DNA of 39,608 nucleotides. Source: Pokkaliibacter plantistimulans. GTDB taxonomy: Bacteria; Pseudomonadota; Gammaproteobacteria; Pseudomonadales; Balneatricaceae. Positions 6,404-14,497 of this stretch are shown piece by piece (position 1 is the first letter of the stretch; each line of letters starts with the position of its first letter). The notes below the pieces were generated by a model. The model did no database searches, had not been told where the DNA came from, and was given only the letters and a program-made list of their open reading frames with translations. The translations under genes and the position numbers were made by a program. Location of the stretch: positions 1-39,608 of the forward strand of contig NZ_LAPT01000091.1 in the NCBI RefSeq assembly GCF_003194385.1, written 5' to 3'.

Positions 6404-9363
6404 GCGGGTATTCCTTGTGGCTGTGCGGGGGCGGCAGTAGGGCGTTCTTCCGTGCGGCCTTCGCGGGCAAGGTATTCCGCCATCTGTAAAAAGTTCAGGG
6501 CCAACTCGGCAGGCGTTGGGCGGTTGGCGGGCTGGCTGGCTGTGGTGGATGCCTCGTACAAGGCCATCACCATAGCGGTCAGCTGCTCGCCCTGCTCCTG
6601 GCGTTCTTTGCGGATGGGGTCGCCGCTTGCACTGCTCTGGCGCAGTAGCTGGTAGCCGATTTGCTGCGCCAGCAGGTCTTGATAGCTATCACGGGTGAAC
6701 CCTTCGCCGCTCTTTTGCACCGGGCAGGGTGGGATATTGCGCAGCTTTTCTTCCAGCTGATAGACCGCCCGCCGCGAGATATGCTCCTTAGCAAACAGGT
6801 CGCGCAGCGCCAGCAGTTGCAGCATGGGCTGGTAGCGCTCCTGATCTGGCTGATCGCTGGCGAGGTCAGGCCGATGCCAGCGGCTGGTCAGGTCAAGGCT
6901 GCCGCCAGCGCGTTTCAGCACGCTGAGGCTAAAGGCATTGCGGCCATGGTTTTTGGCCCGCTTTTCACTTTCACGTAACTGGCGCAGCACCATGCCCAGC
7001 GGCGCCTGATGGTGAGCCACCACCGCCCCCATGGACGCAGTAGCCTTACTGCCCATCAGCACATAGCTTTTGCCGTTGAGGGTGGCGACGCCGTTGTTAA
7101 GGGTGAGCCCGGCAGGTTCGTTGAGCGCCGTAGGCCAATCACCCTGCCAGTCACCGCTGTAGACCAGCCGCAATAGCAGCATGGCCTGAAGCAAATCGTC
7201 GATGGAGACCATGGCCATCACATCATCGCCACCTGCATACAAGAGTTTGCCGCTGCACAGTTCTTCCACCACGTAGCGGGCCAGATGCAACGAGAAGTGG
7301 TTGAGTGCCGCTGAGATAGTCAAGTGGCGTGCCGGTGAACCGGGGTGAGGGCACTGGCCGAGGGGGGAGTCGGCAGCGAGGTCCGGCCAGAGGCGGGAGT
7401 AGCAGGCGCTGGTCGCCGTGCCATCGCTTAGAGATTCACCGCTGATCCAGGCGCCCATATTGTCGCCATCCATCAGGATCAGGGCGTAGTAGGTTTCGAC
7501 CTTAGCGCTCAGTTGTTCTTTGATGGCTTTCTCCAGCTCTTGCAGGCTGGCGTCGTCGTTCTTGTCGGCTTTCAGTTCATCCAGCCGTATTGGCAGCTGG
7601 CGAATATGCCGCTGCTGATCGTCTGTCAGTGTGGAATTGAGCAAGCTTTTGGCCAGCTTGGCAGGTAGGGCTGACCAGAGTTCTTTTTCTTCGCCTTTGT
7701 CGGAGTCTTTTATCAATCCCGCAAGTTTCACCAGTTTTTCCAGCTTGTCGGCGGGCAGAACATCAGACTGTGTGGGCTTTTCCAGCAGCCGATTAAGCGA
7801 GGTGGCGATAGCAAAGGTGTGGGTGGAGACGATAAAGCGGTTTAAGTCTTCTATCTCCACTGCCGGTTGCTTTTTGATCTGTTTGACAAAGTGGCTGGGC
7901 CACAGGCGCTTGAACATGGCCAGCGCCCCCAGATGTTCACCTTTTTTCAAACCATAGCGGCGGCCTTTGCTCTCCGCCTGTGCCCACAGGGTATTGGTGC
8001 GCTTTTTAGGTGCGGTGCCTAGCTCGTCTGTTGCGGCTTCTCGGCTGGTGGCGGCACTTAGCCATTCGCTTTCGCCGGTCAGGGAGCAGCGATAGCCGTG
8101 GGCATCATGGGGGGTAAAGTTGCGCAGGCTTTTGGCCTCGCTGCCCAGCTGGTCCAGCAGCCGGTACAGCGCCGGGTAGCAGGTGGCCGGGGTGGGCTGA
8201 TAGCGATTATCGCCATGGCCTTGCAGCAGGGCGGTGCTGATAAAGTCAGAGGGGCTGGCGGGTGCTAATGCCTTACTAAGCTCATCCGTATTAAGGTTGC
8301 CTTCCTGTTCAGTGACCAGTGGGCTAAAAGGCACCACCGCCCAGCTGATATCGGGGAAGTGCTCAAGCTGTTGTTCCAACTGTTGATAGCCATGCTGGCT
8401 GCCTGCTGTTTCACCTGCATAGCTGAGCAACTGGTCGAAGCATTCTTTGGCGGTGGATTGCACCCAGTCACGCACCACTTGCTGTATCTGTTCCGCCAGT
8501 TGCTGCGCCTTGCTGTGCGGCACCAGCGCCACAATCTTGTTGGGCAGGGCGGCGGAAAACAGCGAGTTGGCATCAGACTGACGTTTCCACCAGTGCTCAC
8601 CCTCAAACAGCGCTGCATCAATACCCTGCTCGGTCAGCCACAGATCGCACAGGGGAATACCGCGCAAATGGGGGAAGATCACCGCCTCCGGCCCACAGTA
8701 GCTGACAATCACTTTAAGCCCTTCCCACACCATGCTGGAGAGCAGGTGCGAACCGGCCCAGAGGTCTGAGCTGGTGCGGGCGGCGGCAATAAAGGACTGC
8801 ACCGGCCCGAAGGAGAGCGTCAGCAGCGCCGGGTTGTGCTCGTCATCCAGCGTAAAGGCGGTCGCCAGCGCACTGGTTAAATCAAGATGGGCCCAGCGGT
8901 TATAGCCCGGCACCTGACGGTGCAACGGCAAGCGCGGCCAGAGTGCAGCCAACTCAGGGCTGCATTTGCTGGTGAGCGCCGCCAGAGCAGGCAGAAAGCG
9001 CCAGAGTGTCAGGGCGCGTTGTTTGTCGTCCTTTTCCAGCAGCAGGGCATTTAGTTTGGCAGCCAGCACCTGCTGGTCGTGCGCGGTGCCTGCGGTCAGC
9101 GGCGTTATGGCATCGCTATTGAGCGGATGTTGCCAGCGGAAGGTTTCATCGGGCTGAAACAGCCACTGCGGGCTTTCTGCACTCAGCCCCTGTGGCACTT
9201 CTGCCGATTGCGCCCATTGTTGGGCTTTGTGCAGTAAGGCGTGTTCATCTTGCGATAACTCACGGGGTGACAGCGTAAGGGGGTCTGAATGCAGTAAGTT
9301 AACTAGCGGGTCATGGTTCCAAACGGCCAGTTTATAGGACCAAAGAGAATGGGTGGCCATCAT
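6400..9363 (-). CDS. cmr2: Cas10 / Cmr2, cyclic oligoadenylate synthase subunit
   Basis: This is the large signature subunit of the type III-B complex (987 aa from the ATG at 9363, which shares a base with the cmr1 stop). The palm polymerase motif GGDD (KLLYAGGDDVMAMVS) is intact at residues 711-714, and a first palm segment LILMDGDNMGAWISG precedes it, so cyclic oligoadenylate synthesis should be possible. Near the N-terminus there is a lone His-Asp pair (residues 17-18, WNHDPL), but the other HD-nuclease metal ligands are not obvious, so single-stranded DNase activity is uncertain. The zinc-finger position reads RCSLTGE instead of the usual CxxC, so that finger may be incomplete. An active cyclase fits the nucC gene in the same operon. 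Confidence 0.95.
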   Translation of the reverse strand: MMATHSLWSYKLAVWNHDPLVNLLHSDPLTLSPRELSQDEHALLHKAQQWAQSAEVPQGLSAESPQWLFQPDETFRWQHPLNSDAITPLTAGTAHDQQVLAAKLNALLLEKDDKQRALTLWRFLPALAALTSKCSPELAALWPRLPLHRQVPGYNRWAHLDLTSALATAFTLDDEHNPALLTLSFGPVQSFIAAARTSSDLWAGSHLLSSMVWEGLKVIVSYCGPEAVIFPHLRGIPLCDLWLTEQGIDAALFEGEHWWKRQSDANSLFSAALPNKIVALVPHSKAQQLAEQIQQVVRDWVQSTAKECFDQLLSYAGETAGSQHGYQQLEQQLEHFPDISWAVVPFSPLVTEQEGNLNTDELSKALAPASPSDFISTALLQGHGDNRYQPTPATCYPALYRLLDQLGSEAKSLRNFTPHDAHGYRCSLTGESEWLSAATSREAATDELGTAPKKRTNTLWAQAESKGRRYGLKKGEHLGALAMFKRLWPSHFVKQIKKQPAVEIEDLNRFIVSTHTFAIATSLNRLLEKPTQSDVLPADKLEKLVKLAGLIKDSDKGEEKELWSALPAKLAKSLLNSTLTDDQQRHIRQLPIRLDELKADKNDDASLQELEKAIKEQLSAKVETYYALILMDGDNMGAWISGESLSDGTATSACYSRLWPDLAADSPLGQCPHPGSPARHLTISAALNHFSLHLARYVVEELCSGKLLYAGGDDVMAMVSIDDLLQAMLLLRLVYSGDWQGDWPTALNEPAGLTLNNGVATLNGKSYVLMGSKATASMGAVVAHHQAPLGMVLRQLRESEKRAKNHGRNAFSLSVLKRAGGSLDLTSRWHRPDLASDQPDQERYQPMLQLLALRDLFAKEHISRRAVYQLEEKLRNIPPCPVQKSGEGFTRDSYQDLLAQQIGYQLLRQSSASGDPIRKERQEQGEQLTAMVMALYEASTTASQPANRPTPAELALNFLQMAEYLAREGRTEERPTAAPAQPQGIPA

Positions 9364-10622
9364 CAATTGGCTCCTTGGTGCGATGACAAGCGGGCAAGGC
9401 CAGAGGTGTTATCCAGTAGCTCATGGAGCTTTTGCCAAACTTTAAGCTGGTTATCTTTAAGCCATTTTTGCTGGAGTGGCTCAAGGCGCCTAACGGCGAA
9501 GTCAGGGAGCGAATGAGGCAGGTGGTAGATCAGGCAGGTAAAGGTGTTTTCACTGTTCCTGATCACCTTAAAGCGCAGTTGCGAGGCAATGCGGACTTCC
9601 GGGGTATTACCTTGTTTTTTCCATGCGTCGATTGTCCAAATAGATTTTGGTGTCGTTATCTCTCCATTCTTTTTATTTTTTATGTCTCTTTGAGGTCCGG
9701 CTGGATAACCCAGTAAATGGACACCTGCCATGGTGTACGGCTTGGCTGAGAAGCGGTGTTGTTTTGCTTTTGTGCGCAGATCAATCTTTAGCTGGCCCAG
9801 ATAAGAGATAGCCCGTTGCCATGAAGGTAGGTTTATTTGGCTGGTCCATATCAGTGGGCCTTTGCCATCTTTGCCAATCGCATGTGGCCAGTCTTCCACT
9901 AAGCAGTCTTCGAGGCTGCTGGTGACGGAGGTAAGAACAGGAGAGTTGGCTGTCGGCAGAGCAGGAATGCTGCTATCGGTGATCTGAATTGATCCCCAAC
10001 CGTTAACGCTACGACTGCCTAGAGTGCCAAACCATTGCATGAGTGCCAGTGCATCGGAAGGTAACCGAACGTCTTGGACGGGGAGTTGTAAAGCATCGGC
10101 CAGTTGTTCGTTTTTGGCATGAGTGACAGTGAGCTCTGTTTTCTGTAAAGGACTTAGGGCATCACGCGTGATTCGAGCGCTCGCAATTTCAGCTATTAAT
10201 TTAGGCAGTATGGGGCCATAGCCTAGATAAGCATCCGCACGAACATTTCCATTGTTCGCGTTTTTTAGTATGTCCAGATGTAATGTTGGCCAATTGCTGT
10301 TATTCAGCTTTCCCTCTTCCCAGGAATTCAACCGTAACTGCACCAGACTGCGCTGGGCAGCATTTCTTTCTTCCCCGTTTTGCCCGACGCCACCAAACAG
10401 TGCTTTTTCCGTTGTGCGCAACCGGGCGACATCACCGTTCATGCTGGGCCAGCTGGCAATGCGCCACCAGAAACGCAGCAGCGCTTTGATGGGCGGTGTG
10501 CGCCAGTTGCCGAGCTGTTCGGCATCACCCAGAAAAGCAGGGGTAGTAAAGCTGAGGGAATAGGTGGAGCGTTGCAGGGTTTGTTTGTACCAGGGGCTTT
10601 GGGGGGTAGTCGTATCGGCCAC
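9363..10622 (-). CDS. cmr1: Type III-B RAMP subunit Cmr1
   Basis: Cmr1 binds the 3' region of the crRNA-target duplex. The sequence begins with a YSLSFTTPAFLGDAEQ block followed by WRTPPIKALLRFWWRIA, the family hallmark, and has a glycine-rich GTLGSRSVNGWGSIQI loop in the middle. The frame is open to a GTG at 10670. The GTG at 10622 (VADTTTPQ) is preferred because a GGAGG lies 9 nt upstream (10636-10632), while the upstream GTG has no ribosome-binding site. That gives 419 aa. It is the first gene of the operon, and the ~90 bp between it and the trailer repeat must hold the promoter, although I see no confident -35/-10 pair. Confidence 0.92.
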   Translation of the reverse strand: MADTTTPQSPWYKQTLQRSTYSLSFTTPAFLGDAEQLGNWRTPPIKALLRFWWRIASWPSMNGDVARLRTTEKALFGGVGQNGEERNAAQRSLVQLRLNSWEEGKLNNSNWPTLHLDILKNANNGNVRADAYLGYGPILPKLIAEIASARITRDALSPLQKTELTVTHAKNEQLADALQLPVQDVRLPSDALALMQWFGTLGSRSVNGWGSIQITDSSIPALPTANSPVLTSVTSSLEDCLVEDWPHAIGKDGKGPLIWTSQINLPSWQRAISYLGQLKIDLRTKAKQHRFSAKPYTMAGVHLLGYPAGPQRDIKNKKNGEITTPKSIWTIDAWKKQGNTPEVRIASQLRFKVIRNSENTFTCLIYHLPHSLPDFAVRRLEPLQQKWLKDNQLKVWQKLHELLDNTSGLARLSSHQGAN

Positions 10623-10710
10623 GCTGCGGAACCTCCGTAATCCTTCACTCGGCGGGGCATACAGCGCCACCGGAAGGGGATGACTGTAAACAGGCTTTGC
10701 ACTGTTTTAG

Positions 10711-10896
10711 CCATCCAGCGTGAACATAACAAGTTGAATTTCAGGGGATTGTGATCGGGGAGAGTGTTTTAGTGATCTGGCGGTAGTGATGTGAGTGGCA
10801 GACGGTGAGGTTCACTGCGTTCACCATCACCCTACATCAGGTCAGCGGTAGGGTGACGGTGAGGCACGAACCGCACCGTTTATCGCAGTCTTGCAG
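10711..10896 (-). repeat. CRISPR trailer repeat, copy 1
   Basis: This 186-bp segment follows the oldest end of array 2 and is nearly identical to 11455-11640 (I count six mismatches, all in the distal ~115 bp). It contains a hairpin with 15-nt arms at 10821-10835 and 10848-10862, pairing at 14 of 15 positions plus one G-U wobble, with a 12-nt loop. No uridine tract follows it on either strand, so it is a structured 3' end but not a canonical intrinsic terminator. The distal edge is CGCTGGATGG (minus strand), the same decamer found in the nearby lysR gene. Confidence 0.8.
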
Positions 10897-11341
10897 GAGA
10901 AAACGGCCTGAACGGCCAGAGGGTCTGCGGGACGTAAACTTGCCGGGCATATTCTTCCGCTCTTTCCGTCGTAACGGCCTGAACGGCCAGAGGGTCTGCG
11001 GGAAATGATGGAGACCTGGTAATGAGAAAGCAGATAAGCAAGTCGTAACGGCCTGAACGGCCAGAGGGTCTGCGGGTGATGAAAAATATGTCCTAATCCG
11101 TGCCAGCATTGCGTCGTAACGGCCTGAGCGGCCAGAGGGTCTGCGGGGGATGGATTCCGTGGAGTGGCGGGGAGTGTCCTGTTGGGTCGTAACGGCCTGA
11201 ACGGCCAGAGGGTCAGCAGGATACGAATACATTCAGCGAAACATTCGGGGCAATCAGTCGTAACGGCCTGAACGGCCAGAGGGTATTAACCTGCTGGATA
11301 TGAACGTTGAAGATCTGGTGTCGTAACGGCCTGAACAGCCA
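10897..11341 (-). CRISPR. CRISPR array 2
   Basis: Seven repeats (10897-10931, 10968-11002, 11042-11076, 11113-11147, 11186-11220, 11257-11284 and 11320-11341) enclose six spacers of 35-39 nt. The repeat belongs to the same 35-nt family as array 1. The trailer-end repeat (10897) has a corrupted 8-nt handle (TTTTCTC replaces the normal tail), the usual mark of the oldest repeat, which supports minus-strand polarity. The repeat at 11257 lacks its first 7 nt (minus strand), and the leader-proximal one at 11320 keeps only the hairpin and tail. The repeat at 11186 carries two substitutions near its edge. Confidence 0.95.
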
Positions 11342-11433
11342 GTCACCCCTATCTATTCCATATTGTCTAAAGAGCAGCGGCGCTGTGCGCCAGTCGCCAT
11401 CTTATTCCACTAGAGCAGGCGCTGTCTGCCCGC
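11342..11433 (-). promoter_or_regulatory. Array 2 leader: hairpin plus boxA-like element
   Basis: On the minus strand the perfect hairpin GGCGC-ACA-GCGCC (11391-11379) is followed 2 nt later by TGCTCTTTAGACAAT (11376-11362), a boxA with one inserted base. A GATAGGGG block shared with the array 1 leader then leads into the truncated first repeat. The order hairpin-boxA-array is the same as at array 1. The right part merges into a decayed lysR 3' end. Confidence 0.6.
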
Positions 11434-11464
11434 TCTGTCTTTCCAGTGTCTCCACCATCCAGCG
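11399..11464 (-). pseudogene. Fragment of the 3' end of the neighbouring lysR gene
   Basis: The 31 bp at 11434-11464 are identical to 12400-12430 inside the lysR 3' end, and weaker identity continues through ATAAGATG (11399-11406 versus 12363-12370). Translated on the minus strand it reads RWMVETLERQSGQTAPALVE followed by a stop, against RWMVETLERQTGQPAQEKQHR in the intact gene. It is a relic left at the junction of a tandem duplication and not an independent gene. Confidence 0.8.
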
Positions 11465-11640
11465 TGAACATAACAAGTTAAATTTCAGGGAGTTGTGATC
11501 GGGGAGGGTGTTTTAGTGATCTGGCGGTGGTGATGTGAGTGGCAGATGGTGAGGTTCACTGCGTTCACCATCACCCTACATCAGGTCAGCGGTAGGGTGA
11601 CGGTGAGGCACGAACCGCACCGTTTATCGCAGTCTTGCAG
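11455..11640 (-). repeat. CRISPR trailer repeat, copy 2
   Basis: Second copy of the 186-bp trailer, following the oldest end of array 3. The conserved hairpin arms are at 11565-11579 and 11592-11606. Length is identical to copy 1 and no indel separates them. It joins the lysR fragment at CGCTGGATGG (11455-11464, minus strand), where copy 1 instead joins the cmr1 upstream region. Confidence 0.8.
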
Positions 11641-12105
11641 GAGAAAACGGCCTAAACGGCCAGAGGGTCTGCGGGAGCTCATATTCAAAATATCAGCGGG
11701 AAAGTTTTCTGAAGTCGTAACGGCCTGAACGGCCAGAGGGTCTGCGGGAAAGACACCATTGTAACTATTGAACATCTTACTGATATGTCGTAACGGCCTG
11801 AACGGCCAGAGGGTCTGCGGGACTCAGACTACGCTCACACACGTATCTCTGACACAGTAGTGTCGTAACGGCCTGAACGGCCAGAGGGTCTGCGGGATGA
11901 CGAACCTGACTACGGTGACGATGAACCGGAAGGTCGTAACGGCCTGAACGGCCAGAGGGTCTACGGGGGGGATACCCTCACAGCGCTGGAGCAGGACACT
12001 GTCGTAACGGCCTGAACGGCCAGAGGGTCTGCGGGGGCTCATTCAGCTATCAGTATAACACTCGCGATACGTCGTAACGGCCTGAACGGCCAGAGGGTCT
12101 GCGGG
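11641..12105 (-). CRISPR. CRISPR array 3
   Basis: Seven repeats (11641-11675, 11714-11748, 11787-11821, 11862-11896, 11933-11967, 12001-12035 and 12071-12105) enclose six spacers of 33-40 nt. As in array 2, the trailer-end repeat (11641) has a corrupted handle. Unlike arrays 1 and 2, the leader-proximal repeat is complete. A further weak match (12145-12168; GTCG, then GACGGCCCCAGG) lies one spacer length (39 nt) to the right and may be an eroded older first repeat. No spacer is shared with the other two arrays. Confidence 0.95.
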
Positions 12106-12364
12106 AGCACCCCAAAATTCTCTTTTACAATCAAAGCATTGCGAGTCGGTTTTTGACGGCCCCAGGTTATCCACAGGGCAGACCCTGAAAAGCACCCGAA
12201 AATCGCCGCTTTTTTGACAAGATTTCTTTTGAAATCAAGTGGTTGACGGTGATTTGTTGGAGTGTTGCAGAAGGTAATCTGACAACCTTTGTTTTTAAAG
12301 AGCATTTTGCGCTTATCCACGCGCTGCCTATCACACCACATCCAAGGCGAAACAGGCAATCATC
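12106..12364 (-). promoter_or_regulatory. Array 3 leader region with boxA-like element
   Basis: This region between lysR and array 3 has no gene. On the minus strand TGCTCTTTAAAAACAA (12304-12289) resembles boxA and is preceded by a weak GCGC...GCGC inverted repeat (12324-12309). It lies about 185 nt from the first complete repeat, much farther than in the other two leaders. The region also has A/T-rich runs and two DnaA-box-like nonamers (12167-12175 and 12313-12321). I could not identify a confident promoter. Confidence 0.5.
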
Positions 12365-13309
12365 TTATCGGTGCTGTTTCTCCTGAGCAGGTTGCCCGGT
12401 CTGTCTTTCCAGTGTCTCCACCATCCAGCGGTACAGGCTGTCCAGCTCGCGGGTGCCTTTCCAGTGGCTGGCAAAGCACAGCTGATAGTGGCCGCCCGGC
12501 TGCACTTCGGTCGGGTCGATCTGTTCCAGACGGCCGTTCTGCAATTCTTCCTGCACAAAGAGTTTATCCACCACCGCCAGCCCCTGACCGTGGCTGGCGG
12601 CCTGAATGGCTGACAGCATGGAGTCGGTGGCGATCATCGAGGCTTGCTGCACGATGGCACGCGGCAGGCTGAGTGCGTCGAGGTAGCGGTCCCAGTCATT
12701 GAAAATGCGTGAGGGGGAGATCAGGTGAGCGTGAGCCAGCCAGTCGGCGGTGCTTTCGCCGGGGCGCGGGCCGGGATAATGGGGGCTTTTTACGCAGATC
12801 AGGGTTTCGGTATAGACCGAGTGGTCACCGCCCGGCTCGTCATTGAAGATGATGGCCATGTCGAACTGCTCGCGGCGAAAGTCAATTTCGTATTTCCAGG
12901 CGGAGGTCACGCTCAGGCGCAGGCCGGTTTCCTGCTCGCACTGGCGCAGCAGCGGAATAAACCAGCGGTCGGCAAAGGTCATGGGGACTTTCAGCGCCAG
13001 CTTTTCAGTCGGCACCATGCTCTGGCAGGCCTGCTGAATCTGGCTGAAGGCGCCAGACAGCTGGTCGAACAGGCGTGCTCCTGCCGGGGTCAGGCTGACC
13101 TGCGCACCGCGATGGAACAGGCTGAGCTGAAAGTGCGCTTCAAGACTGCGTATCTGTTTGCTGATGGCTCCCTGACTGACAAACAGCTCTTCTGCCGCAC
13201 GGGAAAAACTGCCGTGGCGGGCAACGGCCTCGAAGGCTTGCAAGGCTTTGAGGGAGGGCAGGGACTGGGTACGCATGATCCGGGAGAAAAACTCATAGGG
13301 GTGGGACAA
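12365..13309 (-). CDS. LysR-family transcriptional regulator (GcvA-like)
   Basis: This is a one-domain-plus-effector LysR regulator of about 303-314 aa. The N-terminal winged helix-turn-helix LPSLKALQAFEAVARHGSFS..AAEELFVSQGAISKQI is GcvA-like, followed by the periplasmic-binding-fold effector domain. Two starts compete: a TTG at 13309 with AAGGAG a few bases upstream, and the ATG at 13276 (MRTQSLPSL), which matches the usual family N-terminus but has no clear ribosome-binding site. It is divergent from the DMT exporter gene across about 95-130 bp and is its probable regulator. The 3' end has been partly copied into the CRISPR array junction at 11.4 kb. Confidence 0.88.
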   Translation of the reverse strand: MSHPYEFFSRIMRTQSLPSLKALQAFEAVARHGSFSRAAEELFVSQGAISKQIRSLEAHFQLSLFHRGAQVSLTPAGARLFDQLSGAFSQIQQACQSMVPTEKLALKVPMTFADRWFIPLLRQCEQETGLRLSVTSAWKYEIDFRREQFDMAIIFNDEPGGDHSVYTETLICVKSPHYPGPRPGESTADWLAHAHLISPSRIFNDWDRYLDALSLPRAIVQQASMIATDSMLSAIQAASHGQGLAVVDKLFVQEELQNGRLEQIDPTEVQPGGHYQLCFASHWKGTRELDSLYRWMVETLERQTGQPAQEKQHR

Positions 13310-13403
13310 GAACTCCTTTTACCCCTTTTCGGGGCCGCACTAAAGTAGCGCAGTATCTTGTCAGCCGCCAGTCTGCAGTCGGCTATTACGTAGGCCCGCC
13401 ATC

Positions 13404-14354
13404 ATGTTCAAGCTCTTCTCACGCTCCGCTGAATCACATGCCATGCTGTTGATTTTGAACGCTATTCTGATCGGCTCGGTGATGGACATCTGCATCAAGC
13501 TGACCGGCGATGCGCTGGCTACCTGGCAGCTGCTGTTCCTGCGCTGGTTCGTCAATATCATCGTGCTGCTGCCTTTTGCCCTGCATGTGGGCTGGCGCAC
13601 GCTGGCCTGGCATAACCCGCGGGTGCATTTTATGCGGGTGGTGCTGGTCGGGCTGGGCTCCTACATGCTGTTTTACTCACTGGCGCATTTGCCGCTGGCG
13701 ATGACGATCAGCCTGTTCTTTACCGAACCGCTGTTTATGCTGCCGCTGGCGGCGCTGCTGCTGAAAGAAAAAATCTCACCGCTGAACTGGCTGGCGGCAC
13801 TGGCAGGCTTTGCCGGAGTATTGCTGATTGCCCGCCCGGCTGATGCCATGAGCTGGGAAAGTGCCGCGGTGCCCTTTCTGGCACTGCTGGGGGCGCTGGG
13901 CTTTGCGACCTGTCAGGTGATGACCAAGGGCTACGGTAAGCATGAAACCACTTTCAGCCTGATCTTCTGGCTGTCGGTACTGACCGCGCTGTTCACCGCA
14001 CCTATGGCCTACAGCGAATGGAAGCCGATGACGCCGCAACTGTGGCTGCTGATCTTCGCCATTGCCGGTTCTGGCTGTCTCTACAATTACCTGTGGATCA
14101 GTGCGCTGCGCGTGGGTTCCATGGCCAGCATCGCTAATCTGAGTTATCTCAACCTGCCACTGGCCTATCTGTTTGGCTGGCTGATTTTCGATGAAATCCC
14201 TGACCTGATGACCGTGGTGGGCAGTCTGGTGATTCTGGCATCGGTGATCTTTATCGGCCGTCACAATATCCGTCAGGCACGTAAGGCCAAGCTGGTGGAA
14301 TCCGCTGCTCAGGCTGTTGCAGGCACGGTCGCTGCGAAAGCGGAACCTTGTTAA
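13404..14354 (+). CDS. DMT-superfamily (EamA) transporter
   Basis: A 316-aa inner-membrane protein with about ten hydrophobic segments arranged as two EamA repeats. Examples are AMLLILNAILIGSVMDICIK in the first half and LLIFAIAGSGCLYNYLWISA in the second. The family exports metabolites or drugs; the substrate cannot be read from sequence. It is divergent from the LysR gene, a common regulator-exporter pairing. The C-terminal tail is Ala/Lys-rich and cytosolic. A 9-bp hairpin about 100 bp downstream probably ends the transcript. Confidence 0.85.
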   Translation: MFKLFSRSAESHAMLLILNAILIGSVMDICIKLTGDALATWQLLFLRWFVNIIVLLPFALHVGWRTLAWHNPRVHFMRVVLVGLGSYMLFYSLAHLPLAMTISLFFTEPLFMLPLAALLLKEKISPLNWLAALAGFAGVLLIARPADAMSWESAAVPFLALLGALGFATCQVMTKGYGKHETTFSLIFWLSVLTALFTAPMAYSEWKPMTPQLWLLIFAIAGSGCLYNYLWISALRVGSMASIANLSYLNLPLAYLFGWLIFDEIPDLMTVVGSLVILASVIFIGRHNIRQARKAKLVESAAQAVAGTVAAKAEPC

Positions 14355-14452
14355 GCCGTCACCCGCCTGCTTGCCACTTGTTCAATAAAGAATGAGCCAA
14401 AAAAGAAAGGGACAATAAAAAGAAAGAGACAAGAAATAGAACCAGAATAAAG

Positions 14453-14474
14453 AAAGGGAGCGCAGGCTCCCTTT
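14453..14474. terminator. Hairpin between convergent genes
   Basis: A perfect 9-bp stem, AAAGGGAGC / GCTCCCTTT, with a GCAG loop lies between the convergent DMT transporter and DsbA-like genes. The A/T-flanked symmetric stem could serve both strands as a bidirectional terminator, though the T-tract is only three bases. Confidence 0.6.
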
Positions 14475-14497
14475 GGTCACTAACGTGCTGAAGATGG

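Noticed and set aside
10711-10896. The 186-bp duplicated segments as CRISPR leaders of plus-strand arrays
   Set aside because: The repeats next to them have decayed handles, the 8-nt tail of the repeat points to the minus strand, and boxA elements lie on the opposite side. They are trailers.
10837-11232. A 131-codon open frame over array 2 and its trailer
   Set aside because: Entirely repeat and spacer sequence; no ribosome-binding site.
12145-12168. An eighth, degenerate repeat at the leader end of array 3
   Set aside because: Spacing (39 nt) fits, but only parts match and an internal gap is needed; mentioned in the array entry but not counted.
12167-12321. Two DnaA-box-like nonamers (TTATCCACA and TTATCCACG) suggesting an origin
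   Set aside because: Only two boxes, no AT-rich unwinding region and no dnaA/dnaN or parAB nearby; likely chance.
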